Below, piece after piece: positions 50,442 to 61,637 of a stretch of 64,000 bases of DNA (the first letter of the stretch is position 1; every line of letters begins with the position of its first letter). Origin of the DNA: Augochlora pura (taxonomy: Eukaryota > Arthropoda > Insecta > Hymenoptera > Halictidae); assembly GCF_028453695.1 (NCBI RefSeq), contig NC_135773.1, positions 20,956,001 through 21,020,000 on the forward strand, written 5' to 3'. Both the position numbers and the translations under genes were made by a program. Under the pieces are notes generated by a model. The model ran no database searches. It was not told the DNA's origin and saw only the letters and a list, made by a program, of their open reading frames with translations.

Positions 50442-53400
50442 TCAAATCTGGTTCTCGTTGCTCTGAGGGCTCGTTAATTGGTTATTCGGCGTAACGGCGA
50501 ACTTAGGGGTGAAATCCATAGCGGTCAACGAGGATGGCGGCTTGCTGGCCTCGTTGTTATTCGTTGCGCCCGCTTGTTCCGTAGTCTTGTCTCTCGGCCG
50601 ATCTGTCGCCTCGGCCAACGTGTTCTCCTCCCTTTCCAGGTCCACGTAATAAACGTACCTCGCGACGTAGCAGAGCAACAGCATCTCGATTAGCATCAGG
50701 GCATTGTAGGTTACTGAAATCGTTCGGGAGAAAGTAACAGTTCTTGTTCGCTTTATCTCCGCTCGTATGGAAATGTTATGGCGAGCCTGATGTTTCATGT
50801 TCACGTTTCTAGGCGGCCCCGTTCAAGTGCACGGAATTTCGAATTAGATGCTGGGATGCGCGCGTGTTACCGAAACGAGACCGAGAAAAGGCTGCCTTCT
50901 GTTGAATATTGAAACGGTTTTATCTAAAATTGAAACTAGTTTTATCTGTTAACTAGCATACTGCGCTATTATATCAAATATCTTTTATTCGTTAATTATT
51001 TCAATAGAGTAATGCAATGGTATTTTTAAATTTTTTAAATGCTTTTACTGTTCTGAATTTTGATAATCTTTGAATTATTCTTCTTTTCTGTTTTTATAGT
51101 ACAACGATACTGAAAATGCGTATTGTGTACACATGGTATTATGCAATAAATTTCGAAATGGTTTAGATAGTGTATCGTCAAATATATATTAAATTTAAAA
51201 TGTCGTCACGAAGACCAGATTTTGCACAAGAAAAGCGCGAAATGCGAATGTATTTATTGGAACTCTTCGTTATTTTAATTATATTCTTTATAATTTGAAG
51301 CCTTTATAATTGCAATGAGTTTAAAGTTAAACACTGGCGATGCCAAACTTAAGATACAGATTTCGAGAATTTTCAAGGCAACATTGGAAGCCTAGGGGCA
51401 GGCAGACGGAACGTTCTGCAACCGAAAATGCATGTTCGTGACGGAAAACAGAATCGAACTCGCGAAGAATTGAAAGGAGCTCTACGTCGGCTAACCGCAG
51501 GTTGATCAATGGTCCGCCGACTGAGAGTTACGTGCGCGCCTCGTTGACAATGAATCACATTAAAATACGAAAAGGCTGAAAAGGCAGTTCGCGACTCGTC
51601 GCCCGACAGTCGTTATCATCATCATCATCATCATCATCATCATCGTCATTATTATTATTATTACTATTGCGATCATTATTCTTTTCTTTGTGCGACGAAA
51701 AAAAGGAGTGTATTACCGTTCGCGTAGATCTGCGGCGTAATTGGTGGATTGCATGGAAACAGGCCGGTTTGCGGCAAACTCTTGACAATGAACGCCTGCA
51801 GCTTCGAGAACAGCAGCACCATCTGGGACACCGCGGCTCTGCGGTTCAGTTTGGCCTCTGTGAAAATTGACCGCGGGTCAGAAGAAGCGTATACATATAT
51901 ATATATATATGTGTGTGTGTGTATCCATTAACGCGGTATAGGGGCGAGGGACAATGGGGGTTTTCCAAAACCCATGAAAATTGCTTCCTGTCCCGCGCGT
52001 TTACTCTTGTGTGGTCCCGCGGGATAATCGCTAGGCGGCTCGGTTCCTTACTTTCACCAGCCGCGGAACGATGTTCCACACGGAATATATATATGCGGGG
52101 ACGACGGAATCGAATTTGTACGCTCGCCGCGATGTTCGTCGCTCGCCTTTGGACGCGGCAAATGTACCGTTTATGGTAATCCGTGGACGAGCGCCGAAAG
52201 GTAAGGAGACAAGTCGTGTTTTACTCGCGGGACGCGCGATTATAAAACAAATTTCGTTCGCCGAACGCCGCTGCTATCAAATTTCGTTGGACTTTTCTTT
52301 TTAAAGACGCAACTATAAATAATAATAAAGTAAATGCAACTATGAATACTAATAAAGTAAACGTAACTATATATAGTAATAAAGTAAACGTAACTATAAA
52401 TAGTAATAAAGTAAACGTAACTATGAATAATTATAAAATAAACGTAACTATAAATAATAATAAAGTAAATGTAACTATAAATAATAATAGGGTAAACGTA
52501 ACTATAAATAAATAATAATCAAATGAACGTAACTATAAATAAAAGTAAAGTAAACCTAATTACAAATAATAATAAAGTAAACGTAGCTATGAATAATAAT
52601 AAAGTAAACCTAACTATAAATAATAGTATAGTAAACCTAACCATAAATAACAATAAAGTAAACCTAACTATAAATAACAATAAAGCAAATCTACCTATAA
52701 ATAATAATAAAGAGAACCTACCTATAAATAATAATAAAATAAGCGTAACTATAATAAAAATAGAGAAACACGGTTTACGGTTTCAGCGATCTCGAGTGAT
52801 CGAAATATTCTTTGAAGTCTGATAAATGCCGCAAAGAGGATTCGAATTCAGGCACCGTGGCTCGATAATAGCATCGGCGGGGAACGCGTGGATGGGACGA
52901 AGGGAAACGCAGAAAATTGCTTTGCGGTCGCGTGTGTTTTGAATAATGTCGTACGGGCGGCGCGGAGATAACAGGACCAGATTATGCAGTCCGATCCTTC
53001 CTCTTAATTAAGCATACACGATTTTTACCTGGAGCAACTTCCTGCAGACTCTTCACCGTAATGGTCAGCCCGTATATTCCGAGAAGTATGCTAGTCACAC
53101 AGAACGGCTGCAGCCAAACGCCGTATTCTATTATTAGGCTGGGCTCCTCGATCGACATGAACAGGAATATGCAATAAATCAGCGTCTGCGAAGAAACGAT
53201 AAAAGTTTTAACAGCACTTTGCTAATGCAAAAATAACAATAGCTGCAGAAATGATTTATCCGTCATTCTTGTGCATTTTATAATTTCAATAATTTTGTAA
53301 ACGTCTTTTGTAACACTGTGAGTGTGTTTAAAAAGTTTTAAGATATATATTATTATATTATATGACATCATTCCAATTATTGAATGAAAATCTACAGTCT

Positions 53401-54132
53401 TAATAATATTTTTAAATTATATATCAATAATATTCGTGTACTACCATGCGTGTTACAAAATCTCACAATACACCATATATTACCAAAATTTGTTTATTTA
53501 TCTCGAAAAAAACTTTTCATCGAATATTCTCAACTTTAAAAAATAAAGAATTTCAGCGAGTACCATAAAGAATATTACCGTCGATTGTTTCGCTATTGAA
53601 AAGAAACTGCGTAAATAATAGCGTAAAATAGGCCGGCTGAAAAATGACATCCTCATCGCGAAGAAATAAAGGAGCAGCACTCAAAACAGATGACGGGAGA
53701 ATTGGTGAATAGCGCGGTGAACGATGAATACAGAAACGTGTTCGCAAGGCAGAGATTTCGGAAAAGAATACAAGCTGTTTTCTACGAAGACTGGCAGTTC
53801 CTCTCCGGGAGTTAATGACCGAGAAACCCTCTCCCATGGTGGGCCACGAGCGACGGGTTGGACGCCGAGAAAGTGAAGTCAGCGGAAAATAAGAAATAAC
53901 CTGGATAATAGGAAGCTGTAGGACTAGGAGCCTGAGCCAGGACAAATTGGCGTCCGTCATTTCGAGTTCCGGAAAGGGCAGGCACGGCCAGCAGCAACAG
54001 GGTCCGACTCTCAGCCTTAATGGCGGCGACGTCGTCACTCTCTTCCGACCGATGTAGACCAGCAACAGATAGAGCCGGTACAACGCCGCCATTAAGAATA
54101 TCTGAGTGACCGCCTCCGACAGCAACTGGGTC
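50442..54132 (-). CDS. Organic solute transporter alpha-type protein, C-terminal four exons (5' partial)
   Basis: Four minus-strand exons join in phase: 54132-53901, 53185-53029, 51857-51717 and 50713-50442 (stop at 50444-50442). Together they encode 266 residues. The sequence contains RVGPCCCWPCLPF, equivalent to the cysteine cluster of OST-alpha; several hydrophobic helices (MAALYRLYLLLVYIG, WLRLLVLQLPIIQTLIYCIF, LIEMLLLCYVARYVYYV); and KLQAFIVKSLPQTGLFPC, which aligns with the conserved LQPSIFSVLANGGQIAC region of vertebrate OST-alpha. The family (SLC51A/TMEM184-like) moves steroids and bile acids, or modulates membrane trafficking, as multi-pass plasma-membrane proteins. The insect substrate is unknown. 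About 100-140 N-terminal residues are missing. The first visible exon begins at a phase that requires an upstream exon, and none was found before the gap at 55082. Confidence 0.85.
51616..51660. repeat. (ATC/ATT) microsatellite
   Basis: Run of ATC triplets then ATT triplets, in the last intron of the OST-alpha-like gene. Confidence 0.9.
51896..51922. repeat. (TA)(TG) dinucleotide run
   Basis: AT then GT dinucleotide repeat in an intron of the OST-alpha-like gene. Confidence 0.85.
52313..52760 (+). repeat. 27-bp minisatellite (about 16 copies) in an OST-alpha intron
   Basis: The unit is roughly AATAATAAAGTAAACGTAAC plus TATAAAT. Because 27 is a multiple of three, one frame stays open for most of the array and would encode a nonapeptide repeat VNLTINNNK. 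No splice or initiation context supports translation. Confidence 0.88.
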
Positions 54133-54257
54133 CTGGAACATCATCGAAGATAAAGCGTGTCAAATAATATCGTTTCCCTATTACCACAATGATTCTCCCG
54201 TGCAGTATTCCATATTTATAACTTTAGAAGGGCGCCGCCGCTAACATTGATATTTGG

Positions 54258-54352
54258 CTCGATCATCGTATTACGGGTATAGCCCGTAATATTTACGTTT
54301 CACCCGATCATCTACTACGGGCTATGCCCGTCATTGTAGGTTAAGGGGTTGA
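54258..54352. mobile_element. Two short palindromes, possible end of a TTAA-type MITE
   Basis: ATTACGGGTATAGCCCGTAAT and ACGGGCTATGCCCGT are two perfect short hairpins about 40 bp apart, followed by TAGGTTAAGGGGTT. The layout (subterminal hairpin, then a run into AAGGGGTT) recalls the right ends of the TTAA-type elements. No left end was found. Confidence 0.4.
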
Positions 54353-55081
54353 ACTCGCGTTGAGAAAAGTGTATCGAAACAAATGGGGCACATTTTGATT
54401 AAATCGATAGCTTTTGAGATAATGTACGCAGTTTTATTATACTCGCTTAAGAATCCGATATTTCATATGCGCCAACAATGACGGAACAATTAGCCGACGA
54501 CTGAAAATTGTCGGTTCGTTTCGGGGTCATCGCGGTGCCGAACCGTGCGTGCGCGTCTTTACGGGCGCCGTTAATACGCGGCCAACAAACTCGACGCGAA
54601 TGTTCTGGGACTTTTTTAACTGATGAGAATACAAAACGGGCATTATGCAATTTGGACTTGGCCGGCGTATAATCAACCTCTGAAGATTACAATTCTGGGA
54701 GGCAGAGAATGGTCGCCGAGCAGCCTCATGTGCGCAATCATCGTGCAATCAACTTTTGCAGATTAAAACCCCGGATTTTTCAGGTCATCAAGAGAAGGGA
54801 ATGGTCCCTGCGCGAGCTCGACCCGCGGGAACACCGTGTAATCTATCTTTTGCGAGATTAACGTTCTGCAAATGTCCCGAACGCATCACCGTAAAACGGT
54901 TCTTGCGTTCGTACGCCAGAGGACGAGGGACTAGACAAAAGACGTTTTACGAGCCATGGGAATTTCTGGTTGGCGTTGGCGTCTTACGCGATCTTTGCGC
55001 ACTTAATTGAAAACGTTTCGCCTCGAAACTGTTCCAACAGCGAACTATATTGTACAGTTAATGTACAATGATTATATTGTA
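54353..55081. other. Intergenic between divergent genes, nothing recognised
   Basis: Lies between the first visible exon of the OST-alpha-like gene and the assembly gap. I found no exon on either strand that would extend either flanking gene. Confidence 0.5.
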
Positions 55082-55181
55082 NNNNNNNNNNNNNNNNNNN
55101 NNNNNNNNNNNNNNNNNNNNNNNNNNNNNNNNNNNNNNNNNNNNNNNNNNNNNNNNNNNNNNNNNNNNNNNNNNNNNNNNN
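55082..55181. other. Assembly gap of exactly 100 N
   Basis: One hundred Ns, a conventional placeholder for a gap of unknown size. It sits between two genes that are both missing their 5' exons and borders a tandem repeat, which probably caused the break. Confidence 0.98.
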
Positions 55182-55520
55182 GATTCATGAATCAATAATA
55201 ATTTGATTTATGGACCTTTAATAGTTAGATTTACGAGTGATTAATAATTACACTTATGGCTCAATAATAGTTAGATTTATGGATCATTAATAATTAGATT
55301 TATGAATCAATAACAATTACACTTATGGATCATTAATAGTTAGATTTATGAATCAATAATAATCAGATTTATGGACCTTTAATAGTTAGATCTACGACTG
55401 ATTAATAATGACATTTTTGAATCAATAATAATTAGATTTATGAATCATTAATAATTACATTTATGATCAATAATAATTACACTTATGGATCAATAGTAAT
55501 TAAATTTATGAATCGTTGAT
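55182..55520 (+). repeat. AT-rich minisatellite, TAATAATTAGATTTATGAAT units
   Basis: About twelve imperfect copies of a 24-28-bp unit, directly adjoining the gap and ending just before the first visible exon of the secreted repeat protein. Confidence 0.88.
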
Positions 55521-55528
55521 AATTCTAG

Positions 55529-58500
55529 ATCGACGGCAATACAACCGGGTGTAACGTGATGGGATCGAAATTCTTAAACGAGACCTCCGAGATCACGGCC
55601 GATGTCATATTTACGGACTTGACAGTACTAGGAAACATAACTTTTCAAAAAATATTTTTCAACAAGCGTCCTCTGAACTTTGGCGATCTGCTATTGAAAA
55701 CCGACGTCAACGCTAAAATAACTGGCACTAAAACGTTTCACGGTGACGTCGTGATGAAATCTAACTTAACAATCACGTCCGGATTAATCAATGGACACTC
55801 GATGGACGAATTCGTGACTACGGACACGGAGCAAGAATTTCCCAGTAAGATCATTCGAACTCTATAATAAATTAACCCTTTGCACTCGACCCGTGACTCT
55901 GAGACACCACCAAAAATTATATCGTCTATTAAAATAACGTTTGCATCGTCAAACCTATTTATATTTAAAAAAAAAACAATTAAAATAGTAATAAAATATA
56001 TAATGAAATATAAATACTGTACAAGTCGGTATAAACTATTTTTGATTTTAAAAGATAAAATGACTTCGAGTGGAAAGGGTTAAAAAGCGATATTATTACT
56101 CTTATTCATCGGATTGTGTTTTTCAGATTTGAAGAACGTGACGTCGCTGATCACGTTCGGAAACATAACGTATAAATTCGCGGAGAGATTAGAGAATCTG
56201 TTGAACAAAACCGGGAACGACGGCTGCCTCGAGAAGATAATTCTCTTCAGATCTCCCATAGTCGTGGACTATTTGTCCTTCGATACCGTGAACAACAACG
56301 TCTCGTTCGCTGAATTTTCGAGGAAGTTGAACGAGTCGTTCGAGAATATAATTTTCGATCGTCTCGACACCGGGACTCTGATAGCAGAAGAGATTGCACC
56401 AAAAGAGATCAATGGCGTCGATTACGATAGTTTCGCGGAGCGTGTAACGTCGTCGATAAATGTAACCGATTACACGATCGAAAATCTGGAATGTGACTAC
56501 TTGGACGCGAAAACGATCAATGGAATGTCGATCAGCGAGATAAACGATCTGATGAATCGTTTCACCGTGTATGTAAATGATCTTGTTAATGGAAAGAAGA
56601 GTCTCGATTCTCTTCAAGTAACAGGGAAGATCAATGTTAACTTGATCAATGGAGTGGATTTATCGAAGTTATATGGGGAACGTAGAAACAATGTTATCTT
56701 CAAAAACAATGTTACCGTTGAGAAATTAACGATTGTTGGATTATTGAATGGCTTGAACTTCACGGAGCATGTCATGGACACGGTGTTGAAGACAGACAGC
56801 AATATTACGGTCGATGGGCACAAAACATTTTCCACCGTGTACTGTCGCGAATTGGAAACGATCTCTTTGAACGATCATCCCTTGGAGAATATTTTCGATC
56901 CTGCTAAGGATCAGCTGATCACTGGGCCTGTCATTGTGAACGGTATATAATTTTTAATTATAAATTTAATTTTAATTATTCATTTTAATTCTAAATTTAA
57001 TTTTATTCTAGATTTAATTTTGATTCTAGATTTAATTTTAATTCTAAATTTAATTTTAATTCTAGATTTAATTTTGATTCTGAATTGAATTTTAATTCTT
57101 GATTTAATGTTAATTCTAGATTTACTGTTAATTCTAGATTTAATTTTAATCCTAAATTTTATTTTAATTCGAAATTTTATTTTAATCCTAAATTTAATTT
57201 TTATTCTAAAATTTTATTTTAATTCTACATTCAATCTTAATGATTAATTAACGACTTTTGATGCTCGATTTTTTGCCCAGGAAGCGTGACAGTCCTCGAA
57301 AAGTTCCATGCAACCGGAAGCATAGGAAACATAAAATTCGAGGATCTAGTCAACAGGCGCAAGTCTCTCGGAAACAATAGCTACGAATTTCACGAGAACG
57401 TTAATTTTCCGAATAACGTCACGATTAAAAATCTCGTTGTAAATGGGTCGATACAAGGCAGAGACTTCGATGCTTTCTTAAAGACAGTCATTTTTAAAAA
57501 CGAGAACAACGTTGTTATCACTGGCGCGAAAGTATTCGAGAATCTTGTCACCTTCAACGACGAGTTCTATGTTCACGATAAATTGAACGACATAGATCTG
57601 AACAGTTTCTGGAATAATGCTGTCTTCATCGATAAGCCATTCTTCATAAAATCGAAGATCATCTTCGAAAATGATATCCAAGTTGAGAATGACTTAATTG
57701 TTAAAACGGACTTAGCGGTGGGGAGTGTCATGGGGATCGATGTGAATGAACTGAAACTCGGTGTTTTGTACAGAAACAGACCCCTTTACATTGAAGGTAA
57801 CTCGATGGATTGAAAGATACATTATTACTTTAATTTTGCTATTGATGTAATCCAACAACAATTGAAATAATTTAATTTTACGATTACAGTAATCCAACAA
57901 CGATTGAAATAATTCAATTGTAAAATTGAAGTAATTCAATTGTCAAATTGACGCGATTCAATTGTAAAATTGAAGCAATTCAATTGTAAAATTGAAGTAA
58001 TTCAATTGTAAAATTGAAGTGGTTATGTATTCAACAAATTTACAAACATTATTCGATTTCTCCGTAGAAACCATTGAACTCACCGACGTCGTCTTCCGAT
58101 CGAATATCGAAGTGGAAAGGTTCAACGGTTTGGACATGAGATTATTGATATCGCTGAAAAAGGAACAAACAATACCGGTGGAACGTCTTAGCTGCCAGAA
58201 CGTCACCGCCGATAAATTCGAATATTTGGGAAGGATCAACGGCGTAAACCTGACAACTGTACAAGACACGACGTTCATGGCACGTTGAAAAGTTCTTTAA
58301 ACTATCCATTGTTAGAAATTATGTTCGACAATTTGTGCTCGTATTTTGCAGAAATTTGGCAGTCAGAATATCACGGGACACTTCAATTTCACGGGGCAGG
58401 TTCGCATCCGCCGCCAATTCAACGCGCGTCTGATCAATGGAATCGATCCGACTCGAACCATTCCTTTAAATTCGAATAGCACACTGAAAGGTGAGAAAAA

Positions 58501-61421
58501 ACGAAATATAATAATAATGATGAATGATGAATGATGAAAGCTCAATGATCAATGATCAATGATTCATCACTCATCATTCATCATTAATGATCAAGGATTA
58601 ATGCTTAATGATCAATGATCAATGATCAATGATCAATGATCAATGATCAATGATCAATGATCAATGATCAATGATTAACGATTAACGATCAATGATCAAT
58701 GATCAACGATTAACGATTAACGATTAACGATTAATGATTAATGATTGATGATAATAACAATAATGTAATACAGCAAGTGAGAAGAGAAAGTAAGGCATAG
58801 AAAATATAGCAAATATAGAATTATCAGGTATACAAGTAACACCATAGCTAAACAAAAGAGAAAAATAAAATACGAAAGAAATCTTTTAATAAAATATAAA
58901 AAAATTTGGTAGTAGGATAATGGTTAACTGTAATGATAGTAGAAATTCTGCAGGATGAGTACACGCTTTAAAAATAATAAAAAAAGAGTCCACAGCGATT
59001 TGCATTGACTAGTAGACCATAGAAACAGCTATGGTAATCATAAAGCGTAAGATTTAGTTCAGGAAAAAACGTAGAATTAAGGAAACGATACAGTGCATTT
59101 GAATTTTTCAAAAATCTCAGAACAGTTCCATACGATTATTAATAATTTCGTAAATGAATGATAAATCTTCAACGATGACAATATCATTTCATTGATTTAA
59201 AAGTGAGATAATTGACTGTTCCAGGGAACTTTATATTCGAGAAGCCCGTCATTCTGAACCAAAGTCTTCGTGTGTTGAGCGGCTACTTGAACGATATAGA
59301 TCTCTCTCGATGGGAGGCTATGGCTGTGAAAACTAGTAGTTTCTTGCCACAAATTGTTTCTGGAAAGTGGACGGTAAATGGTAATGTATATTTCGAGAAT
59401 GGCGCAACGGGGAGCAATGTTTTAAATGGCACCAATCTTGACGAGTTGGCGGACACTTTGGGAAAGAGATATTCAGAGATGGACGCGTGGGCCACGGATG
59501 CAAATGTAAGATGAGTAAATGATCACTAAACTATAGATCTTTATGCAGATTGAAATTATGAAATTGTCCGATAGAGAAATTGAAAATGTAACTTCCTTTT
59601 TAATGTCTTAGGCTGGCCGTTAAGCGAATGAAATTTTTCATAAGTGAATTAACCATTTTTTTTAATATATATATTTTTTATTATTAATATATATATATAT
59701 TTATTTAATTTATTATTAATATATATATTTATTTAGTTTATACTTAATATATATTTATTATATTTATATTATTTTTTCATTAAATTTCATCATTTACTTT
59801 AACAACTAACAATACAATTGAATAAAGCATGGAACATCCACGAAAGATACTATAATGGCGCGTTGTGCCTAAGAGATTAGTCATCTGAAATAATGCGATA
59901 ATATTTTAATATATAGTAATATTCTTAAATTCTATTGACATCATAGTTTCGTATTTCATGTATTCATAAAATAATTTTGTCGATCACAGGCAACTCTCGA
60001 GGACATGTGTCGTGATTTAACCGACTTGGCCCAATTAGCCAGGAAACAAATATACAGGTTCAGCGTGTTCGACTTCCTCCAAATCATCGAGTTCGATGAT
60101 CGCATCGTCAGCCTGCACCAGTTCGAGTTAGACGGCTTGGACTACCTGATAATAAGCTACGACACCTGTCGCATGCAGACATACCAATTCAACGGTGGAA
60201 AATTCGAGTCAGTAGCCAACGTGGCCGATTTCGGATTCGTTCACGGATGGATCACGTTCAAAGACAACGAGAGCCTTTATTTCCTTACTTCGGGGATACC
60301 AATCTGCGGACGGAACTCTACGAATTTGTGGAAACTCGAGGACAACGAGTTCAAAGTAAGATTTCTTCTTCCTTCACGATTTATAGAATACTTTATAATC
60401 GGTGTTATTTCATTTGTAGCACGTTTTGAGCCTGGGTCGCAAAATAGACAGCAGAAAGGTGGACCAAAACGTTCTCCTGAAGATAATTAGTCGAAAGAAT
60501 GAGAAGCGATCTTCGAAGATAGACAAGAAGGAGCTGGAGGAGGCACTGTCGGCCCTGGCGGGTGATAATGACATGAAAATAGTCTTACCGGATGATCAGC
60601 TGCTGCTGACCAACAGCCAGAGGGCTAACAAGTACGATATAGACAAAATGAAGGAATCCGAGGTTCTGAAATTTAAGGCTGGGATATTCGAGAAAGAGAT
60701 ATCTTTGTATTACAACGAAGATGTTAGCGTTGACCACATATTTGTAAGTCGAATTTTAATTACTAAGTTGGAAACTATGAAACGGGCGTTTTTATTTAGT
60801 CTAAGTACAGCTGCGACGCCCGTTTCATAGTTTCCAACTTAATACTTCAATTATATTAGCTTGGAAACTATGAAACGGGCGTTTTTACTTAGTCTAAGTA
60901 CAGCTGCGACGCCCGTTTCATAGTTTCCAACCTAATACTTCAAGCCAGCATATTTTAGTCATGCACATTAATCTCGACCTAATCGATCTACATTTACAAA
61001 TATCGTAGATTTGGAACTACCATGGAGCACGCCAGGAAGTCCTGCAAACCATAAGAGCATACAAGCCGACATCGTTCACGGTTCTTAATTTCGAGGGAAA
61101 CATCGAGACGCTTTTGCTTTTCATCGAGAACAAGAGGGTGCTGCAAATCTACGAGTACAAAGGTGAACGATCGATTTCGAAATTCTTTCGAAATGATTAT
61201 ATTATATTATATAATATTTTTCAGGAATCCAAGGCTTCGTACATAGGGACAGCATTAGATTGAACATCGACAAGTTGTTCAATTTTAAAATTCGAAGAAC
61301 CGCCGGTCTAGCGAAGCGACACTGCCTCGCTTTGATCCACGGGAATCGTTTAACGATTCTAGAGGCGAAAATGTACGGCGAGAAAGTCGACATGGAGTCG
61401 TTGAAGTGTTCCAGAACGTAA
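55529..61421 (+). CDS. Large secreted beta-repeat protein, Nasrat/Polehole/Closca-like (5' partial)
   Basis: Ten plus-strand exons join without phase conflict: 55529-55844, 56127-56942, 57281-57796, 58068-58258, 58352-58490, 59225-59505, 59990-60355, 60420-60743, 61009-61162 and 61225-61421 (TAA). They give 1,099 residues. The N-terminal two thirds is a degenerate repeat with words such as LINGVDLSKL, LLNGLNFTE, YLNDIDLS and RINGVNLTT. These alternate with short beta-like segments (NVTIKNLVVNGSIQG, FENDIQVENDLIV), and there are many N-X-S/T glycosylation sites. The C-terminal third (from 59990) has paired-strand repeats like a small propeller or EAR-type region (YLIISYDTCRMQTYQFNG, LLLFIENKRVLQIYEYKG). 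This layout recalls the Drosophila eggshell proteins Nasrat, Polehole and Closca, which act in Torso patterning and vitelline-membrane crosslinking. That assignment is from memory of the family and is moderate. The signal peptide and first exons are missing, probably in the gap. The donor at 58259 (GTACAA) was chosen because only it keeps phase. Confidence 0.8.
55872..56083. mobile_element. TTAA-type MITE filling an intron
   Basis: TTAACCCTTTGCACTCGACC at the left and TTCGAGTGGAAAGGGTTAA at the right. The 212-bp element occupies most of the 282-bp intron 55845-56126 of the secreted repeat protein, leaving about 70 bp of host intron. Confidence 0.85.
56950..57235 (+). repeat. Intronic minisatellite, AATTCTAGATTTAATTTT units
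   Basis: About eighteen copies of a 15-16-bp unit (TTTTAATTCTAAATTTAA) make up nearly the whole intron 56943-57280. Confidence 0.9.
57830..58022 (+). repeat. Intronic minisatellite, AATTCAATTGTAAAATTGAA units
   Basis: Repeats of a roughly 20-bp, partly palindromic unit (CAATTG core) fill much of intron 57797-58067. Confidence 0.85.
58515..58752 (+). repeat. 7-bp satellite AATGATC/ATTAACG
   Basis: Long runs of AATGATCAATGATC, which contain the palindrome TGATCA at every unit, grade into ATTAACG and ATTAATG variants. Located in intron 58491-59224. Confidence 0.9.
58753..59224. other. Intronic remainder, nothing recognised
   Basis: AT-rich intron sequence leading to the CCAG acceptor at 59221-59224. 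Confidence 0.5.
59650..59780. repeat. AT-rich TATATATTTATTTA repeat
   Basis: Short TATATATT/TTATTAATATAT repeats in intron 59506-59989. Confidence 0.8.
60763..60937 (+). mobile_element. Tandem array of two mariner-TIR-like hairpins in an intron
   Basis: Two units (about 60763-60844 and 60856-60937) share the arm GGAAACTATGAAACGGGCG, the loop region containing TAAGTACAGCTG, the spacer CTTCAATTATA and the 93-bp period of the array at 49925-50193. The first hairpin begins only about 20 bp after the donor GT at 60744, in intron 60744-61008. Confidence 0.88.
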
Positions 61422-61637
61422 AACTAAATTACTATGAATTTAGGAAAAATGAATACTCTAGATATCGATTATTTATCTTTGTAATTATATAAGAGGTTTT
61501 CTTATAAAGTATTCATAAGAGTTTTGTATAAATTGGCTCGCAAATAATTGCGAATCTACTCTGTTAGGTACTGAAAGTACTATGTTATGCTCCGATGCTG
61601 CGCGTACTGTGATTGCTATTTGTAAAACAAGTGTTCG
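61422..61637. other. 216-bp space between two convergent stop codons
   Basis: The plus-strand repeat-protein gene ends at 61421, and the minus-strand kinesin gene ends at 61638. A plus-strand AATAAA at 61640-61645 begins inside the kinesin stop codon. The 3' UTRs of the two genes are therefore likely to overlap. Confidence 0.7.

Noticed and set aside
52840..52870. GGATTCGAATTC as a tRNA T-loop
   Set aside because: No matching acceptor stem, D-arm or anticodon arm could be placed around it.
56189..56835. Minus-strand open frames opposite the secreted repeat protein
   Set aside because: Antisense shadows of the large plus-strand exon 56127-56942.
58259..58272. Donor at the GTTGAA near 58269 for the exon starting at 58068
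   Set aside because: It would put the next exon in the wrong frame. The donor at 58259 (GTACAA) keeps the frame and preserves the repeat motif across the junction.
58515..58752. Regularly spaced repeats that might suggest an array of spacers
   Set aside because: Simple 7-bp satellite with no unique spacers. A CRISPR array is not expected in this nuclear genome.
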